Position numbers and translations under genes: made by a program | The notes under the pieces: model-generated | What the model was told of the DNA's origin: nothing | What the model saw: only the letters and a program-made list of their open reading frames with translations | The model's database searches: none | In this document: positions 24,840-33,095 of the stretch, piece by piece | How the letters are laid out: each line of letters begins with the position of its first letter | Numbering within the stretch: the stretch's first letter is position 1 | Source: CAIZGX01 sp046048875 | GTDB lineage: Bacteria; Bacteroidota; Bacteroidia; Flavobacteriales_D; Sanyastnellaceae | Direction of reading: 5' to 3' | Assembly: GCA_046048875.1 (NCBI GenBank) | Contig: JBJOFG010000008.1 | Location: forward strand, 140,215-204,214 | DNA: 64,000 nt

Positions 24840-26168
24840 ATGTTGTACGCCATTACAGATATTGAAACGACCGGCGGAAGAGCTGAGCAAGGTAGCATTA
24901 CTGAAATTGCTATTCTCTTGCACGACGGGCATAAAATCGTTGATGCGTATCAAACCCTTATCAATCCTGAGAAAAGACTTCCACCTTTCGTAGTTCAATT
25001 AACTGGAATTACTGACGCTATGCTTTCAAGAGCTCCAGTGTTTGAAGATGTGGCCGACGAAATTTACGACATGCTGAAAGATGCGGTCTTCGTGGCGCAC
25101 AACGTGAATTTCGATTTCAATTTCATTAAGGAAGAATTCAATGCTATTGGATATTCGTGGACGCCCCAGCGTTTGTGCACCATTCGCTTGGCGCGTAAGG
25201 CGTTTCCGAACATGACGCGCTATGGCCTCGATAACCTTTGTCGTGAGTTGAACATTACCAACGCCAGCGCACACCGCGCCATGGGCGATACGCAGGCCAC
25301 TGCGGAGTTGTTCGATAAAGTCATTGAAGAAATAGGGTTAGACGGCGTGAATTCCATGTTGGGAAGAGGACACGCGGAAGCGTATTTGCCGCATCACCTT
25401 CCGGAAGATACAATTGACAAGCTTCCCAAAGCAACGGGTGTGTATTACATGCGCGACAACAAGGGCAAGCCCATATACATTGGCAAAGCGAAGAACATTC
25501 GCAAGCGCATCAAAGAACATTTTCAAAACGGAGAACCTGAAAAGAAGATTTCATTTTCGAATGAAGTGCATCACATCGATTACGTAGAAACCGCTTCAGA
25601 GTTGGTGGCGTTTCTGTTGGAAGACCAAGAGATTCGTTCACACGCTCCGAAATACAACGCCGCGCAAAAGAAGAAACGTCCGAAAGTGGGGCTGTTTCAA
25701 TTCGAAGATCAACAAGGCTATTTGCGATTGATGGCTGCGCAATTGTCTGGTCAAAAAACGCCTTTGCGTATTTTTCCAACGTTACCTCAAGCCAATAAGT
25801 GGTTAGTGAAGTTTTGCAGTTATCACGGCTTCTCATTGAAAGCCATTGGTATGTTTAGCGAAGAGGAATTGACTTCGCGCGAAGAGCACAACGAACGCAT
25901 GCAAGCCGCCATGAAAATGGCCTTCAACCCACAACATGCTATTCTTACGCACAGAGGGCGTAACAGCAGTGAATTCGTTTTTGTTTTGGTTGAAGACGGA
26001 TTGCCGAAGGGCTACGGATTTATTGATCAGCACGTAGATACAATTTCTTCCGTAGACGATTTGAAAGACCGACTAATTCCGTTGAACACATCTGAATTGA
26101 GTGCAGGATTCATTCAGCACTTCATGGATTCTCCGCAAGGACACCGCGTGAAGCCGCTTACTTCGTAA
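24840..26168 (+). CDS. DEDDh exonuclease fused to GIY-YIG nuclease domain
   Basis: A 442-residue DNA repair-type protein. Residues 1-165 form a DnaQ/epsilon-like 3'-5' exonuclease with Asp7 and Glu9 (TDIETTG), Asp92 (NFDFNFI), His145 and Asp150 (AHRAMGDTQ), a complete DEDDh set. Residues 195-275 form a GIY-YIG domain (GVYYMRD, PIYIGKAKNIRKRIKEHF) of the UvrC/Cho type. The last 165 residues are unassigned. This architecture occurs in Bacteroidota and in actinobacterial epsilon-Cho fusions. It is probably a repair nuclease rather than the replicative proofreading subunit. The 3' end overlaps a convergent glycosyltransferase by 11 bp. Confidence 0.88.
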   Translation: MLYAITDIETTGGRAEQGSITEIAILLHDGHKIVDAYQTLINPEKRLPPFVVQLTGITDAMLSRAPVFEDVADEIYDMLKDAVFVAHNVNFDFNFIKEEFNAIGYSWTPQRLCTIRLARKAFPNMTRYGLDNLCRELNITNASAHRAMGDTQATAELFDKVIEEIGLDGVNSMLGRGHAEAYLPHHLPEDTIDKLPKATGVYYMRDNKGKPIYIGKAKNIRKRIKEHFQNGEPEKKISFSNEVHHIDYVETASELVAFLLEDQEIRSHAPKYNAAQKKKRPKVGLFQFEDQQGYLRLMAAQLSGQKTPLRIFPTLPQANKWLVKFCSYHGFSLKAIGMFSEEELTSREEHNERMQAAMKMAFNPQHAILTHRGRNSSEFVFVLVEDGLPKGYGFIDQHVDTISSVDDLKDRLIPLNTSELSAGFIQHFMDSPQGHRVKPLTS

Positions 26169-26874
26169 GACTTTTAAAAAGATATTTCGAAATCACGAAA
26201 GGCACAGCCAACAGCCATTCCGGCGTGTTCAAATGTTCTTTCTTCAAACGAATTTCTTCCGCATACAATTTCCAAACGTAACGCTTTGAAAGTCCATTTG
26301 CATCGCAAAGCGCCACTGTTTCATTCACGTATTCAACCTTTACATTTTTATTTTTTAGGTGGAAATGATATTCGTAATCGCCCAAGATTTGGTAGGTTGT
26401 ATCGAAGTTTCGTTCTTCGAAAAGTGATCGCCTATAAAGCACTCCTTGCTGGTGAAGGGTGTGTTTCCAAAACATTCCTTTCGGGAAGGAAGGTCTGTGA
26501 AGCTTGGTGGTGGCTTGGTGCGAGAGGTTGGTGTTCTCAACGTTTCCAAATACCACATCGGCGTTTACACCGCGAGCCATTAAATGCGCAAGTACGTTTT
26601 CATTCGCCAAGACATCGTCGCTTCCTAAAATGTATATCCAAGTGCCCTGTGCTTTTGCAATGCCTTTGTTCATAGCATCGTAAACGCCGTTGTCTTTTTC
26701 GTGAATGAAATGAACAGGAAAAGAATAGGAGGGAAGCGATTGAAAGGCTTCGGGCTCATTGGCGCCGTCGACAACAATGACTTCGAGTTGAATGTTTTTT
26801 TGTGTGGAAAGACTGGCTAGCGCTGCTGCAATGCGGTTATCGCGAAAGGTGGGGATAATGACCGAGCATTGCAT
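26158..26874 (-). CDS. family 2 glycosyltransferase
   Basis: A 238-residue GT-A fold enzyme. It opens with CSVIIPTFRDNRIAAALASLSTQ and has the nucleotide-binding Asp in VIVVDGANEP, then DNGVYDAMNKGIAKAQGTWIYILGSDDVL, which contains the DxD-equivalent and matches the WcaA/GT2 branch acting on surface sugars. It has no membrane segment. It is 9 bp downstream of ftsE, with no obvious functional link. Acceptor and donor are unknown. Confidence 0.85.
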   Translation of the reverse strand: MQCSVIIPTFRDNRIAAALASLSTQKNIQLEVIVVDGANEPEAFQSLPSYSFPVHFIHEKDNGVYDAMNKGIAKAQGTWIYILGSDDVLANENVLAHLMARGVNADVVFGNVENTNLSHQATTKLHRPSFPKGMFWKHTLHQQGVLYRRSLFEERNFDTTYQILGDYEYHFHLKNKNVKVEYVNETVALCDANGLSKRYVWKLYAEEIRLKKEHLNTPEWLLAVPFVISKYLFKSLTK

Positions 26875-26883
26875 ACCTGTGTG

Positions 26884-27594
26884 TTAGGCGATGGCCTCTT
26901 CAATTTCTTCTGGACGCGGAGACTCGATGAGTTTCTTTCCTTTGCACAACACTATGCGCGAGCTGTATTTACGCATGGCGTCGTAATCGTGCGAAGCCAT
27001 TACCACAGCGGTACCGCCTTCGCTAATCATTTTCAATAAATCTAAAATGCCTTTCGCCGTTGATGGATCGAGGTTCCCCGTAGGCTCATCGGCAATAATC
27101 AAATGCGGAGAGTTCAACAACGCTCGGGCAATGGCCAAGCGTTGTTGTTCTCCACCACTTAATTCAAATGGCATTTTTTGTTTCTTTTCTGAAAGTCCAA
27201 CGAGTTCCAACACGTCGTCTATGCGACTGTGAATGGCGGAACTTTTGTTCCATCCCGTTGCACGCAGTACAAATTCTAAATTGTCAGAAACCGAACGGTC
27301 GGTGAGCAATTCAAAATTCTGAAAGACGATTCCCAATTTTCTGCGAAGCTCTGAAATCCGTTTCAACGAAAGCTTACGCAAATCGGCGTTGCAGACTTGT
27401 CCTTTTCCATTCTTCAATGGAATGTCGGCATAAAGTGTCTTCAATAAACTCGATTTTCCGCTTCCGGTTTTTCCAATTAAGAAAACGAATTCACCGTCGA
27501 ATACTTCGAAGTCAATATCTTCCAACACACAAATTTTCCCTTGAAAAATAGAAGCGCGTTCGAGCGATACAATGCAATTGGTGTTCTCTTTCAT
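26884..27594 (-). CDS. ftsE: FtsE-type ABC ATPase
   Basis: A 236-residue ABC ATPase of the FtsE/LolD branch. Walker A is GKTGSGKSS, the signature is LSGGEQQRLAIARAL and Walker B is LIIADEPTGNLD; the H-loop is MASHDYDAM. In cell division FtsE works with the membrane protein FtsX to control peptidoglycan hydrolases. No ftsX is in this window, but separation of ftsE and ftsX is common in Bacteroidota. LolD-type lipoprotein export is the main alternative. The start lies 9 bp after the M16 gene stop. Confidence 0.82.
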   Translation of the reverse strand: MKENTNCIVSLERASIFQGKICVLEDIDFEVFDGEFVFLIGKTGSGKSSLLKTLYADIPLKNGKGQVCNADLRKLSLKRISELRRKLGIVFQNFELLTDRSVSDNLEFVLRATGWNKSSAIHSRIDDVLELVGLSEKKQKMPFELSGGEQQRLAIARALLNSPHLIIADEPTGNLDPSTAKGILDLLKMISEGGTAVVMASHDYDAMRKYSSRIVLCKGKKLIESPRPEEIEEAIA

Positions 27595-27603
27595 TCTTCT
27601 CGT

Positions 27604-29709
27604 TTAGTCTACCTTGAAGGTTTTCTTTTTCACCTTTCCGTTGATGGTAATTTTTTTCATGGTCATTTCTACGGTTTGTCCGCCAGAAATCAACTGAACC
27701 GTTTTCGGGAAGGTCATTCCATCTACGATCATGAAATCTTTGATGTTTGTTTCTGAAGTAACAGTCCCTTCTGGTCCTTCAATAATATCTAACGATGAAA
27801 CCAATTGTCCAGAAGCTTTGTCGAAGTATTCCGTCTTCACCACTTTCTTCTTCGCGTCAAGCATTTCAATCATGTAAACTTCTTTTTCATTACGCATGAT
27901 ACTGCCAACAAGGTTTATGGAATAGCCATAATCGGCCATGTGATCACGTAGGAAGAAATCGGCGTCCATCTTCGCTTTCAAAATATCTTTCTCTTCGGTT
28001 GGTTGGTCTTTGCCCATAGCACGTACCACCAATTTCGTTCCGTCGAAAATTTGGGTAGAAACAGTTACAGGTCCCATGCTCACCTCTTGACGTAGCATTT
28101 TGTTTTCGGAAGTTAAGATTTCAATTTTAATAGTTCTACCACCAGCATTTAATTCAATTTCTTGCTTCAAATTTTTGATTTTCTTGAATTTGTCTTTACC
28201 ACCGTTAGCAGCGTAATACGCTTCAACAACAGTAGCAGCGGTTACTCCAGCAGGTGGAGGAATAATTCCTTTCGAAACACTTCCGTCTGTGTTGAATTGC
28301 ATAACTTCTCCATTCTTGCTGAACGGCTTCAACTTCTCTAAAATGTCTTTGTTTCCAACTACTGAAATATAACAGTTGTTTGGCTTCAAGTATTTCTTCG
28401 CTGCCGCTAAAACGTCTTCTGCGGTAATGGCGTTCAAACGCTCGAGGTATGTTTCGTAATAGTCTGCAGGCAAATTGTATTTTGAAATGTTGTAAGCGAA
28501 TTGCGCAACTGTTCCTGCGTTTTCAAGACGACGAGCGAATGCACCAGACATAATGCTCTTTGCAGACTTCAAAGTTTCAGCAGAAACCGCTTCGTTGCAC
28601 AGACGATCCATTTCGAACAACAACTGAACAATGGCACTGTCGGTTACTTCGTTACGAACACTTGCACCTGCGCTGAAGTTTCCAATGACATCGTCTGGAA
28701 CCATTGAAGAGTAAGCACCGTAAGTATATGCTTTGTCTTCACGAAGGTTTTGCATTAAGCGAGTTTGGAATCCGCTTCCACCTAAAATATTATTCAATAC
28801 TGTTGCAGCTAAATAGTCTGATGAAGTAATGTTCAACGGCACCGCGTAGGTCACGTCAATCACACTTTGCACCGCGCCGGGCATAGCCACGAACGCCACT
28901 TGATTGGCTTTCAATTCTGCAGGAGCAGGGTAAGTACGAACAGGAACAGCGTTACCGGTCCAAGCGCCGAAGTATTTGTTCGCTTGCGCAAAGGCTTGCT
29001 CAGGCGTAACATCTCCAACAATTACCAATGTCGCAACAGAAGGCGAGAAGTAGGTTTGGTAGTATCCCAACAAGTCTTCACGTGTGATGTTGCTTAATGT
29101 GCTCTCGGTCATGAATTCACCGTATGGGTGACGCACGCCGTAACGCACAACGTTTCCAATTTTATCTGAAACAGCATTCGGATCAGTCTTCTCGCTGGTT
29201 AAACCAGAGATCATTTGCTTGCGTGTTTTTTCTAATTCATCGGCTGGGAAGCTTGGATGAAGAAGAACATCTTGCATTAATGCAAGAAGGGTTTCGCTGT
29301 GCTTGCTGAGGCAAGAACCAGAAACGCTTGATGAGGAAGTGGAAAGTGATCCGCCAATGAAGTCGATGCTTTCATCGATTTGCGCTTTGGTCTTGGTCTC
29401 TGTTCCAGCTGAAAGAAGATCGCCAGCGATAGAGATGTATCCAGCTTTGTTTCCTTCTGCAATAGGCGTTAGGTTTAACGAAAGCGAATAGGTTACGTTT
29501 GGAAGCTTGTGGTTTTCAACCACAATCACTTTCATTCCGTTATCTAACTTATTTACCGTTGCTTTTCCGATTTGAATTTTCGGAGCAGGTCCTGGTTGAG
29601 GAACAATACTTCTATCAAGCGGAGCCTGTTTAGGAGTCGTTTTCTTTGAAGGTTGCGCAATGGCTGTAGAAACAAGCAATGCGGCAAGGAGTGTATATAT
29701 GAATTTCAT
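27604..29709 (-). CDS. M16 peptidase-like protein (no zinc motif) fused to a LolA-like domain
   Basis: A 701-residue exported protein with a signal peptide (residues 1-18). The region about 50-490 is an M16 peptidase pair of domains but lacks the HxxEH zinc motif, having LNLTPIAEGNKAGYISIAGDLL at that place, so it is the non-catalytic partner type. The C-terminal 215 residues, beginning about VEAYYAANGGKDKFKKIKN, resemble outer-membrane lipoprotein-sorting (LolA/DUF4292) domains. It lies 13 bp downstream of the catalytic M16 gene, and the pair probably forms a heterodimeric periplasmic protease. Confidence 0.85.
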   Translation of the reverse strand: MKFIYTLLAALLVSTAIAQPSKKTTPKQAPLDRSIVPQPGPAPKIQIGKATVNKLDNGMKVIVVENHKLPNVTYSLSLNLTPIAEGNKAGYISIAGDLLSAGTETKTKAQIDESIDFIGGSLSTSSSSVSGSCLSKHSETLLALMQDVLLHPSFPADELEKTRKQMISGLTSEKTDPNAVSDKIGNVVRYGVRHPYGEFMTESTLSNITREDLLGYYQTYFSPSVATLVIVGDVTPEQAFAQANKYFGAWTGNAVPVRTYPAPAELKANQVAFVAMPGAVQSVIDVTYAVPLNITSSDYLAATVLNNILGGSGFQTRLMQNLREDKAYTYGAYSSMVPDDVIGNFSAGASVRNEVTDSAIVQLLFEMDRLCNEAVSAETLKSAKSIMSGAFARRLENAGTVAQFAYNISKYNLPADYYETYLERLNAITAEDVLAAAKKYLKPNNCYISVVGNKDILEKLKPFSKNGEVMQFNTDGSVSKGIIPPPAGVTAATVVEAYYAANGGKDKFKKIKNLKQEIELNAGGRTIKIEILTSENKMLRQEVSMGPVTVSTQIFDGTKLVVRAMGKDQPTEEKDILKAKMDADFFLRDHMADYGYSINLVGSIMRNEKEVYMIEMLDAKKKVVKTEYFDKASGQLVSSLDIIEGPEGTVTSETNIKDFMIVDGMTFPKTVQLISGGQTVEMTMKKITINGKVKKKTFKVD

Positions 29710-29722
29710 TTTCGTTCGAATC

Positions 29723-31042
29723 TTAGTTAGCAGAAAGTTTTGGGTCGTTTAAGAAATACAACACCACGCGATTTTCGGGGATGTAGTATTTACGAGCAGC
29801 GTTGCGAAGGTCTTCGCGAGTCACTTTCATGTAACGCTCAATCTCTGTGTTAATCAAATTTGCGTTTCCGTAATAGGTGTGGTAATTCGCAAGGCTTTCT
29901 GCGATACCTGCAACGGTGCTATTTCCAGAAACAAAGTTGCTTTCAATTTGGTTGCGAAGTTTTTCGAATTCCTTTTCAGTAATTAATTCTTCTTTCACTT
30001 TGTCGAACTCTTTGTTCATGCCGTCTTCCAGCGTCTTTGGATCTACACCCATGTTGGTTAATCCGAAAGCAAGCGTCAATCCTGGATCTTCCAAGTTGAA
30101 AGTAAATGCACCGCAGTACAAAGAAAGTTGTTGTTCTTCTACCATTGATCGGTTTAAGCGAGAGCTCTCTCCGTTTGAAAGCAAGGTGTTCAACATGTCT
30201 ACTGCGTAGAACTCTGGAGTTCCTTGCGCAGGAATGTGATACGCTTGAACAATCATAGCCAATTCGTCTTTGCCCCAAATGGTATCGCGAACTTCTCCGG
30301 TGTTGATGTCTTCCTTCACGGTTGGACGAGGAATAGCGTTTGTTCCTTTTGGAATGTCGCTGAAATATTTCGCGATAAGCTTTTTCGTTTCTTCCACATT
30401 CATATCGCCAGCGATAGAAAGAACCGCGTTGTTCGGAACGTAGAAAGTTTTGTAGAAGTTCACGAAGTCTTCGTCTTTCGCGGCGTTCAAATCTTCCATG
30501 CTTCCGATTGGAGACCAAGCGTAAGGATGCTTTTTGTACGCGTGCTTCAACGCTTCAGGAAGAAGGTTTCCGTAAGGTTGGTTGTCGTAACGCATACGCT
30601 TTTCTTCTTTCACTACTTCGCGTTGTGTTTCAATTCCTTTGTTTTCCACTTTCGCGTGAAGCATGCGCTCGCTTTCTAACCACAGGCCTAATTCAAGCTG
30701 ATTGCTTGGCATAAGGTCGTAGTAGAAGGTGCGGTCTTGGGTAGTGTTGGCGTTTAGTCCGCCACCCGCGTTTTCAACGTATTTCGCGTATTCGCCGCGA
30801 CCAATGTTTTCAGAACCTTCGAACAACAAGTGCTCGAAGAAGTGCGCCATACCTGTTCTACCAACTTGTTCGTTCTTCGAACCTACGTGGTAAAGAACGG
30901 TAACCGCAACGATAGGCGTGCTGTGGTCTTCGTGAAGAATAACGTGCAAGCCATTTGGCAAGTCGTATTCAATGAATTTGATGTTTTGTGCTTGTGCAGC
31001 GAAAGTGCTGAGTAAAGCAACAAAGAGAATTACTTTTTTCAT
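29723..31042 (-). CDS. M16 zinc peptidase, catalytic subunit
   Basis: A 439-residue periplasmic peptidase with a signal peptide (residues 1-18). It has the inverted zinc motif His67-FFE70-His71 in MAHFFEHLLFEGSENI and a downstream Glu near 146-147 (QREVVKEEKR) as third ligand. This arrangement is that of the processing-peptidase/PqqL-like M16B group. It is the upstream gene of the pair with 27604..29709. Substrate is unknown; M16B pairs degrade oligopeptides or process outer-membrane cargo. Confidence 0.93.
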   Translation of the reverse strand: MKKVILFVALLSTFAAQAQNIKFIEYDLPNGLHVILHEDHSTPIVAVTVLYHVGSKNEQVGRTGMAHFFEHLLFEGSENIGRGEYAKYVENAGGGLNANTTQDRTFYYDLMPSNQLELGLWLESERMLHAKVENKGIETQREVVKEEKRMRYDNQPYGNLLPEALKHAYKKHPYAWSPIGSMEDLNAAKDEDFVNFYKTFYVPNNAVLSIAGDMNVEETKKLIAKYFSDIPKGTNAIPRPTVKEDINTGEVRDTIWGKDELAMIVQAYHIPAQGTPEFYAVDMLNTLLSNGESSRLNRSMVEEQQLSLYCGAFTFNLEDPGLTLAFGLTNMGVDPKTLEDGMNKEFDKVKEELITEKEFEKLRNQIESNFVSGNSTVAGIAESLANYHTYYGNANLINTEIERYMKVTREDLRNAARKYYIPENRVVLYFLNDPKLSAN

Positions 31043-31072
31043 GTGTTAAAATATGGTTTGAAATACCGCTAG

Positions 31073-31080
31073 CGAAGATA
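31073..31080 (-). promoter_or_regulatory. candidate -7 element TATCTTCG for the M16 pair
   Basis: TATCTTCG on the minus strand, about 31 bp before the M16 start codon. The -33 region would lie at the edge of the mini-hairpin array. No well-spaced TTTG is seen. Confidence 0.35.
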
Positions 31081-31097
31081 CTAAAGCAGAGCTTAGG

Positions 31098-31206
31098 TTG
31101 CGAAGCAAAGATTCGCGGAGCGAAAGGTTCTTGTTAAGAAAGATTCGTTTACGAAAGATACACGTTGTGTAAGATTCATGGAATGAAAGGTTCGCGAAGC
31201 GAAAGG
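31098..31206. repeat. mini-hairpin array, seven units, linker AGA/AGG
   Basis: The clearest array. Units are TTGC-GAA-GCAA (31098), TTCGC-GGA-GCGAA (31112), TTCTT-GTT-AAGAA (31128), TTCGT-TT-ACGAA (31144), TACAC-GTT-GTGTA (31159), TTCAT-GGA-ATGAA (31175) and TTCGC-GAA-GCGAA (31191). Each is followed by AGA or AGG. All stems pair perfectly although the inner three base pairs differ. It sits between the WG-repeat gene stop (31212) and the M16 gene on the same strand. Confidence 0.95.
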
Positions 31207-31211
31207 GGTAA

Positions 31212-32522
31212 TCAGTTGACAGTTTCGCCTTTGGTGTTTATGAATATCCAAGGACCATTGGCCTCCTTCTGCACATTGGCTTTGCCGTTTGAAAAGTTTT
31301 TCACGTCGTAATAAATACACGGAATGACTTCATTGCCGGCTTCATCTACGAATCCTTTTTTTCTTCCTTCGGGGAAGTTGATGCTTACGATCATTCGGCC
31401 GTCGGAGAAGGAGCCGTTAATGCCGTCGTATTTGCAGGGCAAGACCAATTTGCCTTCTGTGTTCACTCTTCCCGATTTTCCGTTTTTCTTCACGTTGGCC
31501 ACACCGCGATTGAAGTCTCCGGTTTGTTCGTATTCGAGCGGAGTGGTAATTTTTCCTTCCAAATTTAAATGTCCCCAGAGGTTGTCTTTTTTTACATTGA
31601 CAAAACCTTGATTGAAGTTTCCCGCCCAGTCGTATTCGAAGGGGATAACGGTTTCTCCTTTTTCATTGATGAATCCGTGCTTGCCATTTAAAATGGCATG
31701 CGCCAATCCTTCACGGAAGTAGGCGAGGCTTTCGAACTTAAACGGAATGAGGACAGTCCCTGTTTTGGTTATAGCACCGAATTTCCCATTGAGATTCGTA
31801 ATGGCTAATTCGCCACTGAAGCGAATTTCAGCTTCGTAGATGATAGGAAGTACGACTTCTCCGGCTTTGTTAATGATGCCCCATTTGCCGTCTTTTTGAA
31901 CGGTAGTGGTTTCAATTCCGAAGTCGTTAATTCTATCATAGATGAGAGGAATGACAATCTTTCCTTCTTTGTTGATGCATCCCATTTTTCCGTCTTTGTA
32001 AATGGTGGCTAATCCGCTTGAATAGTTTCCAATGCCACCGTATTCCAGGGGAAGGACTTTTTTTCCTTTCTTATCGAAGCATCCGTATTTCTGATCTATT
32101 CCCACAACCAGCAAATCGGAGAATCGCATACTGCGATAGAACCAATCATCAGCATCTGTATAGATAACAGGAAGCACTTCGTTCCCTTGTTCGTCAATGT
32201 ATCCGTAGTGGGTAGGGTAGTCCCCGAAAATTTCTACGCGCGCCACACCGTCCATGAACGGTTCAATTTCGTCGTACTTCATCGGCACGATAACTTTTCC
32301 AGTGGTATCAATTATTCCGCGTTTGTCGTTGGTTCGGAAAGTAGCGAACGCACCGCGGAATTCCTCAATGTTGTATACATCGCTAACCGCCTCGAATTTT
32401 TTCGTTTTGGAATTGTATTTCCCTTCGATTGTGGTTTGGGCGGAAGCAGAAATTGTTAAGGTAAGTGCTATCGCGAAAACAAAAATAAATTGGGAGTATT
32501 GGAGTGTAGGGAGTTTAGTCAT
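31212..32522 (-). CDS. WG-repeat protein
   Basis: A 436-residue exported protein with a signal peptide (residues 1-28) and about nine WG-type repeats of about 34 residues. Examples are KWGIINKAGEVVLPIIYEAE, KHGFINEKGETVIPFEYDW and LWGHLNLEGKITTPLEYEQ. Each unit carries the pattern (W/Y/F)G-x-I/L-(N/D)-x2-G-x-x-x-(L/I)P-x-x-Y. Such repeats form beta-rich extracellular or periplasmic proteins, function unassigned. The gene is not overlapped by its neighbours. Confidence 0.9.
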   Translation of the reverse strand: MTKLPTLQYSQFIFVFAIALTLTISASAQTTIEGKYNSKTKKFEAVSDVYNIEEFRGAFATFRTNDKRGIIDTTGKVIVPMKYDEIEPFMDGVARVEIFGDYPTHYGYIDEQGNEVLPVIYTDADDWFYRSMRFSDLLVVGIDQKYGCFDKKGKKVLPLEYGGIGNYSSGLATIYKDGKMGCINKEGKIVIPLIYDRINDFGIETTTVQKDGKWGIINKAGEVVLPIIYEAEIRFSGELAITNLNGKFGAITKTGTVLIPFKFESLAYFREGLAHAILNGKHGFINEKGETVIPFEYDWAGNFNQGFVNVKKDNLWGHLNLEGKITTPLEYEQTGDFNRGVANVKKNGKSGRVNTEGKLVLPCKYDGINGSFSDGRMIVSINFPEGRKKGFVDEAGNEVIPCIYYDVKNFSNGKANVQKEANGPWIFINTKGETVN

Positions 32523-32558
32523 GATAAGACTAATGTAGGTAGAAGAACTTCAAGGCAG

Positions 32559-32591
32559 AAATATTCACCGCATTTTTTGCGGTGAATATTT
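32559..32591. repeat. perfect 14-bp inverted repeat with third half-copy
   Basis: AAATATTCACCGCA (32559..32572) and its exact complement (32578..32591) enclose five T residues. A third partial copy, TATTCACCGCAT, follows at about 32596. It lies 37 bp upstream of the WG-repeat start. It could be an operator or a transcript hairpin; no U-run follows on either strand, so it is a poor terminator. Confidence 0.7.
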
Positions 32592-32655
32592 GGTTTATTC
32601 ACCGCATGGGAATTGATAATCCTAAAGATATACCTCGGTTTCACTTTCGGAAGTT

Positions 32656-32856
32656 TCAATAGATATCACTAATTTCAAGAACCTTCTTTTCTGTTTCATT
32701 GGAAACAGTGACTTGATGTCTCCTGAATTCGATAGAAAATTTAGGGAATATTTCTAATGTGTCTTTGTAAGTTAGGATAACCGATTTGTGTTTGCCGCTC
32801 AATAGATTCTGGACTTGAAATTGGATTTGAAATTTTCTATTGGTTCCATAAATCAT
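32656..32856 (-). CDS. possible small protein, unknown
   Basis: A 66-codon frame in the 573-bp gap 32523..33095. The product has alternating hydrophobic positions (FQIQFQVQNLL, HKSVILTYKDTLEIF) as in a beta-rich domain, but no family is recognised and no good promoter is seen. It may be a real small gene, a remnant, or chance. The rest of this gap holds the inverted repeat at 32559..32591 and the array at 32967..33094. Confidence 0.25.
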   Translation of the reverse strand: MIYGTNRKFQIQFQVQNLLSGKHKSVILTYKDTLEIFPKFSIEFRRHQVTVSNETEKKVLEISDIY

Positions 32857-32966
32857 TCATTTAACAATTAGTAATTGACACAAACTTTCTTAATGCGTGT
32901 GTCTATAGATAATTAAAATAAAATAAGAAAATTAATTATTCAAAACTATTCTTCCATACCCCTGAT

Positions 32967-33094
32967 GTCTTCGACGAATGCCTTTCAGGCGAATGTTACG
33001 CCGTAACGTATGCCGCCGGCGAATGTCTGTGACGGTTTTTAGCAACGAAGTTCCAACAACATAGTTCCAACAACGCAGTTCCAACAACGTAGTT
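32967..33094. repeat. two adjoining mini-hairpin arrays, linkers GAAT and CCAAC
   Basis: Left part: GTC-TTC-GAC (32967), GCCT-TTC-AGGC (32980), GTTAC-GCC-GTAAC (32995), GCC-GCC-GGC (33012) and GTC-TGT-GAC (33025), joined by GAAT or GTAT. Right part: AAC-GAA-GTT (33044), AAC-ATA-GTT (33058), AAC-GCA-GTT (33072) and AAC-GTA-GTT (33086), joined by CCAAC at an exact 14-nt period. The right array ends 1 bp before the stop codon of the gene at 33096..33767, that is, directly 3' of it. Confidence 0.93.
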
Positions 33095-33095
33095 C

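Noticed and set aside
26355..26675. Open frames opposite the family 2 glycosyltransferase
   Set aside because: They are in the shadow of a gene with full GT2 motifs and have no family features.
29976..30518. Long open frame rich in Arg and Ser antisense or in another frame to the M16 gene
   Set aside because: Low-complexity composition typical of a shadow frame in a real gene with strong family motifs.
31098..31206. CRISPR array
   Set aside because: The constant part is 3 nt and the variable parts are self-complementary and 11-13 nt long. CRISPR repeats are 23-50 nt with non-palindromic spacers; no cas gene is near.
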